The notes below the pieces were generated by a model that worked only from the letters and a program-made list of their open reading frames with translations, was not told the DNA's origin and made no database searches. DNA of 53,680 bases from Candidatus Thorarchaeota archaeon (GTDB taxonomy: Archaea; Asgardarchaeota; Thorarchaeia; Thorarchaeales; Thorarchaeaceae), in NCBI GenBank assembly GCA_030612365.1, contig JAUWOA010000005.1, forward strand, positions 1 to 53,680, written 5' to 3'. Below, piece after piece: positions 1 through 7,357 of this stretch. The translations under genes and the position numbers were made by a program. Position 1 is the first letter of the stretch; every line of letters starts with the position of its first letter.

Positions 1-322
1 AAAACATCCCAAAGAGTGTTCCTGGATTGTCGCATGTATCTACAGTTTCTGAATCTGATTTAACCAATGTGAAAATACCCAGAATCAAGAACAAGAATCC
101 AGATACGTATGTTATGATTTCTACAGGCAATGTAGCAGACAAAATGAAACCAATGATGACTGCAATGACAGAAGATGTGGCAAGAGCTATCATAGTGGCA
201 AGAAGTACCAACTTGGGCCGACGATATTGAGCGCTCAAACACATAACGGTGAGCATGGTTTTGTCACCTAATTCCATCAGAAAGATTAAGCCTATAGATG
301 AAATCAGTGCTTGGGTTGGCAT
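1..322 (-). CDS. GDT1/UPF0016 (TMEM165-like) membrane transporter, partial
   Basis: The frame reads from an ATG at 322 and runs off the left edge with 107 codons visible, so the C-terminal half is outside the window. Residues 17-22 are ELGDKT, the signature of the UPF0016/GDT1 family, and it lies in a hydrophobic first helix. A second long hydrophobic stretch follows a short basic loop (QYRRPK), then a third. The family members are small membrane proteins that move Mn2+ or Ca2+, usually with two copies of the E-x-G-D-(K/R)-(T/S) motif; the second copy would be beyond the edge. The family call is firm, but the transported ion is not determined by what is visible. The tRNA genes lie just upstream on the same strand. 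Confidence 0.82.
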   Translation of the reverse strand, partial: MPTQALISSIGLIFLMELGDKTMLTVMCLSAQYRRPKLVLLATMIALATSSVIAVIIGFILSATLPVEIITYVSGFLFLILGIFTLVKSDSETVDTCDNPGTLFGMF

Positions 323-381
323 AATGTAGCATACATCCCATTCTTGTTTTAGAGGTTAGCATGAGGTCTCATACTAATGTG

Positions 382-502
382 TGGTGCGGGAGGCGAGCTT
401 CGAACTCGCGGACTCCTACGAGAGCGGATAGCTTCTCTCATGACCCCTTAATTTCATGTGATCTTAAGTCCGCCGCCTTTGACCTGGCTTGGCTACTCCC
501 GC
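382..502 (-). tRNA. tRNA-Leu(UAA) with a 33-nt intron
   Basis: The acceptor GCGGGAG pairs with CTCCCGC, and the T stem GCGAG with CTCGC around loop TTCGAAG. There is a long class II variable arm (CTC-GTAG-GAG). The anticodon stem GCGGA/TCCGC encloses the loop CTTAAGA with anticodon TAA. The anticodon loop is interrupted after position 37 by a 33-nt intron at plus-strand 430-462, the canonical archaeal site. Exon 1 is 463-502 and exon 2 is 385-429. The discriminator is A, as expected for Leu, and the CCA tail is encoded (382-384). Confidence 0.93.
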
Positions 503-557
503 AGAGATAGCTGGTCAGCGGTGACTTGCTTATCCATATTGTAGGTGCCTAGGAAGA

Positions 558-667
558 TGGTGGGCCGCGCCGGATTTGAACCAGCGACCTTCGATACCAA
601 TGAGTGTAAGACTCAAATGGATTCTCGGTGTAAGCGAGACATCATAGCCGGGCTAGACTACCGCCCC
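558..667 (-). tRNA. tRNA-Val(UAC)-like gene with a 32-nt insertion in the variable region
   Basis: The anticodon stem TCTCG/CGAGA encloses loop CTTACAC with anticodon TAC. The T arm GCTGG-TTCAAAT-CCGGC is good, and CCA is encoded at 558-560. Between the anticodon stem and the variable loop AGGTC lie about 32 extra bases (591-622) that fold into their own hairpin (CCA/TGG, then TGAGT/ACTCA) and repeat the string CTTACAC. This is probably a non-canonical intron, since the flanks share GA and the exact ends are ambiguous. The acceptor is imperfect: with T8-A9 aligned, GGGGCGG against GCGGCCC gives G-G clashes at 4-69 and 7-66. Sliding by one base leaves one clash. It is either an unusual functional tRNA or a decaying copy. 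Confidence 0.72.
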
Positions 668-706
668 TGCGAAGCGTTCCAAGCGGTAGCTGAATAAAAG
701 CGTTGC

Positions 707-1384
707 TTACTGGTGAATGGCGATTAGATGCACTTCTTGCCGAGATTGATCTAGGACGATCTCCTGAATGTCCCCGTAACCAAGCTCAGCTAGTTTATCC
801 TGCAGAACATGCAATTCCTCACTTGTAGGCTTGATTTTCATCGCTACCACAATCATACCGCCCCTCTTCAACAAGGGTGTAAATCGCTTTGTCAATCTGA
901 TTGTATTGTCGGGATTCGTTGTGACATCAACGAGTAGAAGATCGAGCTCGTTTGGGCCGCAGATAATCATGGGATCGACTTCAAATGCATCACACATGAG
1001 AACCGAAACATCTGGAAATGTTTCCGAGATTTTACTCAATTGGACAACAAAGTCTTCTGAATATTCGAGACCGATAGCTTTGGCGCCCTTCTCTGCCAGA
1101 TAGGTTAAGAATCCACCAGCTGAACTGCCGATATCAAGAGCCAAGATACCAGGGCTAGCGAACTGAATGTCAAGTGTGGATTCTATCGCCATAAGCTTGG
1201 AATAGCCCTGTGGAGTATTGGATGCACGGTCATTGACTAAAACCTCTTCTTTACCTGAAATCCAAGTTGATGGTTTAGCTAGTTTTCCATTAACCGTAAC
1301 ACCGCCAACTCGTATTGCGCGTTTTGCCACTTGACGAGATGAGAACAGTCCTTGTTCTGTAAGCCAGACGTCAAGCCTTGGCAT
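707..1384 (-). CDS. TlyA/FtsJ-type RNA methyltransferase with S4 domain
   Basis: The 225-aa protein has an N-terminal S4 RNA-binding domain (about residues 2-60, opening RLDVWLTEQGLFSSRQ). A Rossmann methyltransferase follows, with the SAM-binding motif LDIGSSAGGF at 83-92. This order is that of the TlyA/hemolysin A family, whose characterised bacterial members 2'-O-methylate rRNA. An archaeal member acting on rRNA or tRNA is the natural inference, but the target base is unknown. Its start overlaps the end of the upstream DUF2110-type gene by about 14 bases on the same strand, so translational coupling is likely. The length is slightly short for bacterial TlyA (about 250-270 aa), and the S4-methyltransferase linker is short. 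Confidence 0.8.
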   Translation of the reverse strand: MPRLDVWLTEQGLFSSRQVAKRAIRVGGVTVNGKLAKPSTWISGKEEVLVNDRASNTPQGYSKLMAIESTLDIQFASPGILALDIGSSAGGFLTYLAEKGAKAIGLEYSEDFVVQLSKISETFPDVSVLMCDAFEVDPMIICGPNELDLLLVDVTTNPDNTIRLTKRFTPLLKRGGMIVVAMKIKPTSEELHVLQDKLAELGYGDIQEIVLDQSRQEVHLIAIHQ

Positions 1385-2141
1385 CGCGAATCGCCTCCAT
1401 TTCGCGCGGAATGACTAGATGCATTGGAACGCCCCTTAGTTTGGGCCCGATGGCTGTGATTATCCCTGAGGCACGTGTACTTCGTTTGCATCTTAGAGAA
1501 TACTCGAAAGGACCAATCCTCTCAACTCTGTAGATATCCTCTTCGTGGCCTGATTTTGAGAGAACTCTGTCAAGTAGCTCTCTTGTAACACCAAAGACAA
1601 GAAGGCGCTCATGATCGTCCTTGCTCCACCTCTTGATTCTGTCAAGAGTCTGCTTGCTGAATTCCGCTTCAATCTTGGAATTAGGAATGTCAATGCCAGT
1701 CAATACTATTTCAACAGGGAGATTGTCAACTAGGATAAGGGCTTTGGCGATTTTTCTCAGTGGAGTCTTTGGCATCTCAAACTGATCACGAATCTTGTGT
1801 AACGGCAGCAAAGCGTCCATATGATTCGGTTTCGAAACACCAACATTCACGTAAAGCCCATACCCCACTTTACCGAAATCCACAATGTAACCATTTTCAA
1901 TTTGTCCAATCGTGAGCTTCTCTGGTCTTGGTACTATACCATACTCGCGATTCAGAACATTAGTAATGAATTCCTCGTTTTCTCCTGTGATAGTGAGTAT
2001 GATGTGACCTCTCTTGTTGGTAGCTGCCTTCTGCACCTTTGCGTCGAGTTCTGAAATCATTTCAGTAATCTCAGATTTCATCAGACCTAGTACCCGTCCG
2101 CGGTATGGACCGTATGCTCGAGCGATGAGTGTTATCTTCAA
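1371..2141 (-). CDS. DUF2110-family archaeal protein
   Basis: The protein is about 256 aa if translation begins at the TTG at 2141 (sequence start LKITLIARAYG). An ATG at 2177 in the same frame would add twelve poorly conserved-looking residues. It resembles the archaeal DUF2110 family: an N-terminal alpha/beta segment, a central S1/OB-like stretch (GYIVDFGKVGYGLYVNVGV, about residues 95-113) and a C-terminal domain. The S1-like part suggests nucleic-acid binding, which is inference. It sits between tfe and the TlyA-like gene and overlaps the latter. No catalytic motif is visible. Family assignment is from memory of the sequence pattern and is moderately sure. Confidence 0.62.
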   Translation of the reverse strand: MKITLIARAYGPYRGRVLGLMKSEITEMISELDAKVQKAATNKRGHIILTITGENEEFITNVLNREYGIVPRPEKLTIGQIENGYIVDFGKVGYGLYVNVGVSKPNHMDALLPLHKIRDQFEMPKTPLRKIAKALILVDNLPVEIVLTGIDIPNSKIEAEFSKQTLDRIKRWSKDDHERLLVFGVTRELLDRVLSKSGHEEDIYRVERIGPFEYSLRCKRSTRASGIITAIGPKLRGVPMHLVIPREMEAIRDAKA

Positions 2142-2226
2142 AGATAGCCTATCCTGATAATAATGGCACCTATGCAATTGCTAAGTACCTTTTGCACGGG
2201 ATCCAGTGTCTTACGACATGGAGAAA

Positions 2227-2760
2227 CTATGTGGATGCTTTCAGGTCAGCTCTGAGATCCTCTACACGCTTGCGGAGGAAATTGATTGCCTTTTCGTTGT
2301 TTACATACTCCAATTGACTATTGCAAACAGGACACCGAAACGAGAGATTCATTGCTTCCTCAAAGGGGACCGGCGAGGAGTCCCTGTTTACACAGGTGTA
2401 CAAATCGTTGTTACTCTCGTGGTCTAGTCTTTGTTCTAGAAGGCTCAAGACCATGAATTTCTTCTTGTTCACGAGAGATTGCGCCTTTTTTGGGTCGATA
2501 CGCCAGTAGTACAGAAACCAACCGGTGTTAGTGTCACGGATCCGTCTGTAGGATGCGAGATGATTGTCGTGCAGTTTGTAGAGTATTCTGCGAACTACAT
2601 TCAGCTTTAAATCAGTCTTTGTAGCGATTTCCTCATCGGTTGTTTCTTCAGAGTTCACAAGAACTGTTGAAACATCGACGCCCTCTTTTCCTGCTATTTC
2701 CTCCACTACAAGACGAAAAAGGTCATGATTGAAGGAGCTCTGTACCATGGAAGTGATCAC
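2227..2760 (-). CDS. tfe: Transcription factor E (TFE alpha)
   Basis: The 177-aa protein has an N-terminal winged helix (about residues 10-90: EEIATKTDLKLNVVRRILYKL then YYWRID), a helical linker and a zinc-ribbon remnant at 120-150. This is the layout of archaeal TFE, which stabilises the open transcription complex together with TBP and TFB at RNA polymerase. The ribbon is unusual: only C123, C143 and C146 are present, while the partner of C123 in the first pair is replaced (CVNRD). Zinc binding may therefore be weak or completed by another ligand. An in-frame ATG at residue 5 is an alternative start. Its downstream neighbours on the same strand are the DUF2110-type and TlyA-like genes. Confidence 0.88.
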   Translation of the reverse strand: MITSMVQSSFNHDLFRLVVEEIAGKEGVDVSTVLVNSEETTDEEIATKTDLKLNVVRRILYKLHDNHLASYRRIRDTNTGWFLYYWRIDPKKAQSLVNKKKFMVLSLLEQRLDHESNNDLYTCVNRDSSPVPFEEAMNLSFRCPVCNSQLEYVNNEKAINFLRKRVEDLRADLKAST

Positions 2761-2871
2761 CTTGACATATTGAACTTGATTTGTCGACTAGTTTCGTGCT
2801 ATCGTTGAAAACATCGTAGTTGAGAGATTTGGCCCTGTAGTATTAGTGGTTTAGATACTATATAAGACCTA

Positions 2872-3447
2872 TTACTTGGCTTCGTCTTTCTGGGACTTCT
2901 TTCGTTTGATACGTACAACATCTCCGAGTGTGGGACTTCCTCTTGACGTCACTCGGCTACTCTTTATCGGTACAGGTCCGATAGATTCCAGCAAAGAGAT
3001 TTCAAGCTCTCTCTCTAGCCCCCGAATCGTCTTTTTGGTGGGCTTCAACCTGCCAGTTTCAATACCTTGGAGAGTAGAAACTCTCTCACCAACTTTCTGG
3101 GCAAGCTCATCTTGGCTCAGATTCCTCTTCTGCCTAGCACCCCGAATAGCCTGTGCGTAGTCCTCAATTAGAATCATATCTTCGAGCAAAGCACCCCTGG
3201 GCTTTGGTCTTCGCTTGACGCGAGCCCGTGGAGGTGCTGAAGTAGGAGAGGCCCTTGAAGGTTCAATCGGGCTGCCCAGCCATGAAGGATTTCTCGGAGC
3301 TGATTGGCTTCTCCTTGATGTGGAATCTATTGTGTGCCCTCCAAACTTGGTTGCACACTGTGGACATACAAGCATGTCAGCACCCTCTATGGTGACATCA
3401 CGACCAGCACCTTTCATATTTCGACCACACAACTCACAGCTTGGCAT
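2872..3447 (-). CDS. Multiprotein bridging factor 1 (MBF1), zinc ribbon plus HTH
   Basis: The 191-aa protein opens with a zinc ribbon (C4, C7, C28, C31). A basic, Pro/Ser-rich linker (about 45-80) follows, then a lambda-repressor-type helix-turn-helix (about 95-155: IRGARQKRNLSQDELAQKVG and STLQGIETGRLKPTKKTIRG). The C-terminus is a basic tail. This is archaeal MBF1, related to the eukaryotic coactivator that bridges TBP and activators; archaeal forms also associate with ribosomes. The start ATG follows a purine-rich GAGGGATA. It is divergent from PAN with about 160 bases between the two, so the promoters of both must lie there. Confidence 0.9.
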   Translation of the reverse strand: MPSCELCGRNMKGAGRDVTIEGADMLVCPQCATKFGGHTIDSTSRRSQSAPRNPSWLGSPIEPSRASPTSAPPRARVKRRPKPRGALLEDMILIEDYAQAIRGARQKRNLSQDELAQKVGERVSTLQGIETGRLKPTKKTIRGLERELEISLLESIGPVPIKSSRVTSRGSPTLGDVVRIKRKKSQKDEAK

Positions 3448-3609
3448 GGGAGTATCCCTCTTCGAGTAACTCCATTATATCTCAACAGATAAGCATTGCC
3501 GACCTGACACAACAAACTCTCAGTTGGAATCAGAAGCTACCGCCAATGGTACTTCTTCAAAGCAATCCTTAAATTCTAAGCAATCGAAGAAGACGTAAGG
3601 TGACCTTGA

Positions 3610-4809
3610 TTGCCAGGGACTACGTATGCAAAGAAAGAGGGCAGCATCGATGATTCGACCTACACTGAAACCTATACTCGGCATCTAGAACGCCGACTAC
3701 GAGCTCTCGAAACAGAAAAACAGATACTGCATGCTGAGCGCAGTCGATTGGAAAAGGAAACTCAAACCCTGAGAACAGAACTTGAGAAACTCCGACAGTC
3801 CCCACTCATTACTGCGACCGTAGTTGAGATGCTTGACGATGGAAGGGCAGTTGTAAAAAGCTCCACCGGACCTAACTTCGTTGTACATGTGGCAACTTCA
3901 ATCTCGAGAGACCGACTTTCACCAGGTATGCGAGTTGCTCTGAATCAGCGATCATTTGCTGTAACTCAGGAGCTTCCGCCCCCGCGAGACCCAATGATTC
4001 GAGCCATGGAGATTGAGGTGGCTCCAGACGTTTCGTATTCAGATATTGGAGGCTTGGATAAGCAGCTTGATGATCTTAAAGGGACTGTTGAACTACCTCT
4101 TCTGAAACCGGAGTTGTTTGAGAGGGTTGGCATTGATCCACCTCGTGGCGTATTGCTTACTGGGGCCCCCGGTACAGGAAAGACTCTGGCCGCTAGAGCA
4201 GTTGCCCATGAAACCACAGCTACTTTCATCCGTGTGATTGGTTCAGAATTAGTTCAGAAGTTTATAGGGGAAGGTGCTAGATTAGTACGAGAGGTATTCT
4301 TGCTCGCGAAAGATAAGGCTCCTGCGATAATCTTCATAGATGAATTGGATGCAGTGGGCTCTCACCGACTTGATGTAGCGACTTCGGGAGACCGTGAAGT
4401 GCAGCGGACGCTCATGCAATTGCTTAGCGAGCTAGATGGGTTTGCTTCTCGTGGACAAGTTGCCGTGATTGGAGCCACGAATAGACCCGACATACTGGAC
4501 CCGGCCTTGCTTAGGCCTGGACGTTTTGACCGGATTATTGATTTCCCGCTACCTGATGACAAGGGCAGAGAGAAGATTTTCGACATCCACACTCGCGGAA
4601 TGAATATCGAATCAGAATTCAGCTATAAGCCATTGTTATCATTAAGTGACAAAATGTCGGGAGCAGATATCAAGGCAGTCTGCACAGAAGCTGGTATGTT
4701 TGCGATCAGTGCGGATAGAGGGTGTGTTACTCAGGACGATTTTCTCAAAGCAATAAGGAAGATTCAGGAGCGCCAACAAGAAAAGTTCCCAAGCAACATC
4801 TATTGCTAA
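3610..4809 (+). CDS. pan: Proteasome-activating nucleotidase (PAN)
   Basis: The 399-aa protein has a coiled coil (about 22-62) and an OB domain (about 65-120). An AAA+ module follows with Walker A GAPGTGKT (185-192), Walker B IIFIDELD (240-247) and arginine fingers in LRPGRFDR (301-308). PAN hexamers unfold substrates and open the gate of the 20S proteasome. The last three residues are I-Y-C, which fits the HbYX motif that docks into the proteasome alpha ring. Translation probably starts at the TTG at 3610, preceded by AAGGTGA at about 3597-3603. The Taw2-like gene follows after about 30 bases. No proteasome subunit genes are in the window. Confidence 0.95.
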   Translation: MPGTTYAKKEGSIDDSTYTETYTRHLERRLRALETEKQILHAERSRLEKETQTLRTELEKLRQSPLITATVVEMLDDGRAVVKSSTGPNFVVHVATSISRDRLSPGMRVALNQRSFAVTQELPPPRDPMIRAMEIEVAPDVSYSDIGGLDKQLDDLKGTVELPLLKPELFERVGIDPPRGVLLTGAPGTGKTLAARAVAHETTATFIRVIGSELVQKFIGEGARLVREVFLLAKDKAPAIIFIDELDAVGSHRLDVATSGDREVQRTLMQLLSELDGFASRGQVAVIGATNRPDILDPALLRPGRFDRIIDFPLPDDKGREKIFDIHTRGMNIESEFSYKPLLSLSDKMSGADIKAVCTEAGMFAISADRGCVTQDDFLKAIRKIQERQQEKFPSNIYC

Positions 4810-4838
4810 GTAATCAACAAGTTCAGAGTCTACATGCC

Positions 4839-5675
4839 ATGCGTTATAGAGAGTTCCTCAGAAGAAGGATTGGTAATCGTCTTCCAGAGAGTGTTCCAGT
4901 TCCTTCGGGTTTTCAAATCGTAGGACATGTTGCCCTACTACAGCTTCATGAAAGGTTGGGAGAATTTGCACAGCTTATTGCAGAAGCTACACTGGAGTTT
5001 GACCATCGAATCCGCTCAGTGGCAGTCAAAACAGATCCAACGATGGGAATCATGCGAAAGCCAGGGTATAGGCTAGTGGCAGGTGACTCCAATACTGTTA
5101 CTGAGCATATTGAGGGAGGCGTGTTGTTCCGACTTGATCCGCTGCGGCTAACTTTTTCGGGGGGAAATGTTGCTGAGAGAATGCGCGTGCCCAACATGAT
5201 CAAGGGAGATGAGATGGTTCTTGATATGTTTGCATGCGTAGGACAGTTCTCTCTGCATATCGCTAAAAAGACTAAATCTAGGGTGGTAGCCATTGAAATC
5301 AACCCAGAAGCGCACCGCTTTCTTGTTGAGAATATCAAGTTGAATGGAGTGGAAGACAGAATGCAAGCTCTGCTTGGTGATTGTAGGGAGATTCACCCGG
5401 CTAATGAGGCGAATCGAGTAATCTTAGGATATCTCCACAACACCATCGAGTATCTGCCTTACGCTCTGAAAGCATTGCGTGAGGATGGTGGATATGTGCA
5501 TCTTCATGCTGCATTGCCAAGGAGGGATATCCCGAGGGCTGGTAATACAATTAATACTATCGCGATGAAACAGGGTTTAAACACTGAGTTTTCTGTGCGA
5601 GAGGTGAAACACTACTCTCCCGGTATTGAGCACTACGTGTTTGACATCCACGCCACACCCATTCGTGTATGTTGA
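4839..5675 (+). CDS. taw2: Taw2/TYW2-like wybutosine biosynthesis enzyme (Trm5 superfamily)
   Basis: The 278-aa protein from the ATG at 4839 follows PAN closely, probably in one transcript. The open frame extends back into the PAN gene, but the upstream residues look like read-through. Trm5/Met-10 features are present: a domain containing GFQIVGHVALLQL, SAM-site motif LDMFACVGQFSLHIA, and acidic strand IEINPEAHRFL. Where Trm5 methyltransferases have a catalytic N-x-P-x motif, this protein has RVILGYLHNTIEYLP. That resembles archaeal Taw2, which transfers the 3-amino-3-carboxypropyl group of SAM to 4-demethylwyosine at position 37 of tRNA-Phe. A Trm5-type methyltransferase is the alternative. 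Confidence 0.8.
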   Translation: MRYREFLRRRIGNRLPESVPVPSGFQIVGHVALLQLHERLGEFAQLIAEATLEFDHRIRSVAVKTDPTMGIMRKPGYRLVAGDSNTVTEHIEGGVLFRLDPLRLTFSGGNVAERMRVPNMIKGDEMVLDMFACVGQFSLHIAKKTKSRVVAIEINPEAHRFLVENIKLNGVEDRMQALLGDCREIHPANEANRVILGYLHNTIEYLPYALKALREDGGYVHLHAALPRRDIPRAGNTINTIAMKQGLNTEFSVREVKHYSPGIEHYVFDIHATPIRVC

Positions 5676-5774
5676 AACTAAGCACAAGCATTTTATCAGG
5701 TTCGAAAGACCACGTATGATGAAATTGGGTACCAAGTCCATGATTGGGAAGATGATTGACTGAGGTGTAATTCA

Positions 5775-6155
5775 ATGGGATTCAGAGGTATGTCACCGAA
5801 ACAAATGGCGCGTATGATGAAGAAGGCGGGAATCGAGCAGAAGGATATTGCCGGCGTGAAAGAAGTCCTATTTAGGTTCGAAGATAAGGAATGGGTCATA
5901 TCAAATCCCCAAGTAGTAATGATTAAGCAAGCAGGTAGTGAATCGTTCCAGGTATCGGGTACAAAGACAGAGCGTGGACTTACTGCCAGTATTGAAACCG
6001 ATGAAGTACCAAAAGAGAAAGAGATTGAAATTCCTATGGAAGATGCAGCCTTGGTGGCAAGTCAGACTGGGTCTAGCATTGAGGATGCTATAGAAGCTCT
6101 GAAGGAAAGTAAGGGGGACTTAGCTTCTGCGATACTGAAGCTTCGTCACGGATAG
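5775..6155 (+). CDS. nac: Nascent polypeptide-associated complex protein (NAC alpha)
   Basis: The 126-aa protein has a basic N-terminus (MGFRGMSPKQMARMMKKAGI) of the kind that contacts the ribosome. A NAC domain follows (about 30-75: VLFRFEDKEWVISNPQVVMI) and a C-terminal UBA domain (about 85-126: AALVASQTGSSIEDAIEALK). Archaeal NAC forms homodimers near the ribosomal tunnel exit and shields nascent chains. Length and domain order are normal for archaea. The gene converges on the ATP synthase D gene, whose stop is immediately adjacent at 6156. Confidence 0.95.
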   Translation: MGFRGMSPKQMARMMKKAGIEQKDIAGVKEVLFRFEDKEWVISNPQVVMIKQAGSESFQVSGTKTERGLTASIETDEVPKEKEIEIPMEDAALVASQTGSSIEDAIEALKESKGDLASAILKLRHG

Positions 6156-6797
6156 CTATTCTTCTGCAGCAATCCGGTCTCGTATGATCTTGGTTCTGAA
6201 GAAGTCTTCTCGTTCTCTTTCTTCTAGAGCCAATTTCACGTGTCTAGTTGTGGCTTCTAATCTCGGGATGACAATAGTTTCGAGAGCGGAAACCCTTCTT
6301 TTTGTGCGTTCAATCTCAAGAGCAAGTCGCTTCACAGTTGTTTCTATTTCAGCAAGTCTAACAATGGCCCTCAGTGCATCTTTAAATTTCGTACTCATCG
6401 CATCTAATCTTGCGCTTGAGTCAACCAATGAATAGGGAAGATCTGGGTAACGCTGTTGAACTGCTAGAACAGGAACACGAACCCCCATCATAAAACGAGT
6501 TGTGATTCGGAGGTCGGCGCGTACCTGACTTGCATGAGCAAACTCCACAATTCTTGATGGCCCCATAATCATCTTAGCTTGGGTAAGTGCTGAAAATGCC
6601 TCAGACAATGATTCTTCCATGGCTTCACGAGACTGCTTGATTGCTGCAATTGAGTTGAAGAATTCCATGATTAGCGAGTCCAACTTCTCCTTGAGAAGAT
6701 CATAGCCACGCTGAGCTAGTAGTTTCCTGTTCTTGAGACGAAGTAGTTCCATACGTGTTGTCTTCGTGCCCGGTAGGATTTTGCTCATTGGGTTCAC
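6156..6797 (-). CDS. atpD: A/V-type ATP synthase subunit D
   Basis: The 213-aa, almost entirely helical protein has the family N-terminus (LPGTKTTRMELLRLKNRKLLAQRGYDLLKEK) and a C-terminal helix with IERTKRRVSALETIVIPRLE. Subunit D forms the central rotor shaft, linking the A3B3 head to the membrane ring. Other subunits of the complex are not in the window, so the gene is separated from the main operon, as is the case in several archaea. It ends directly against NAC in a convergent arrangement. An ATG at residue 4 is an alternative start. Confidence 0.93.
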   Translation of the reverse strand: MNPMSKILPGTKTTRMELLRLKNRKLLAQRGYDLLKEKLDSLIMEFFNSIAAIKQSREAMEESLSEAFSALTQAKMIMGPSRIVEFAHASQVRADLRITTRFMMGVRVPVLAVQQRYPDLPYSLVDSSARLDAMSTKFKDALRAIVRLAEIETTVKRLALEIERTKRRVSALETIVIPRLEATTRHVKLALEEREREDFFRTKIIRDRIAAEE

Positions 6798-6880
6798 TTC
6801 TACAGAAGAGATCAGATTTCGTGCCTATTACTCTAATGAATAGCTCGATTTTAAAATTCCTAATACTCTTGTGTTGAACA

Positions 6881-7246
6881 TCAGGCAAGTGTAAAGGCCA
6901 AGGCGGCCACTATGACACCGAAGATACAAATAACGAGCCATTCGCGTAGATACTTCTCAATCATCTGAGGCTTCTCGTCAATCTGTCCGGTGACTATGAG
7001 AGTCATGATGCACAAGAAGAGGAAAGCGAATGGAAGTGCAACCGTTGAACTCGTGAGAGGTGTATCTGTGATGAGCAGCACACCTGAAGAACCTCCAAAT
7101 ATCAAGAAAGCGAGAATCATCAATGAGTTTAGTATGTGTTGCGTTCGATTGATGTCCATTTCACTTGGCTCCCTGTTACACCGGTTCGAGTCGACTTTCC
7201 GGCTGCGTTTCTCAATTTGGTCTGCTTGAAAAAGGTTATCGTTCAT
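6881..7246 (-). CDS. Small membrane protein of unknown function
   Basis: The 121-aa protein has a charged N-terminal region (about 1-38). Three hydrophobic segments follow at about 39-58, 66-86 and 98-120. An ATG at residue 30 (7159) is a plausible alternative start that would leave mainly the membrane part. I do not recognise the family, and there is no catalytic or metal-binding pattern. It lies upstream of ATP synthase D on the same strand with about 80 bases between, and is divergent from the AAA+ ATPase gene at 7358. Confidence 0.6.
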   Translation of the reverse strand: MNDNLFQADQIEKRSRKVDSNRCNREPSEMDINRTQHILNSLMILAFLIFGGSSGVLLITDTPLTSSTVALPFAFLFLCIMTLIVTGQIDEKPQMIEKYLREWLVICIFGVIVAALAFTLA

Positions 7247-7357
7247 TGCGATGGGTTTGACATAGCCTCAGTAATCGACCATATTATTTATATCAGGATA
7301 ATGAATGGCAGAAACTGTATTACATGAAGTACTTGTGATACAAGAGGGCAAAACAAG

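Noticed and set aside
4722-4838. N-terminal extension of the Taw2-like gene into PAN
   Set aside because: The extra residues are an out-of-frame reading of the PAN 3' end, and the family start fits the ATG at 4839.
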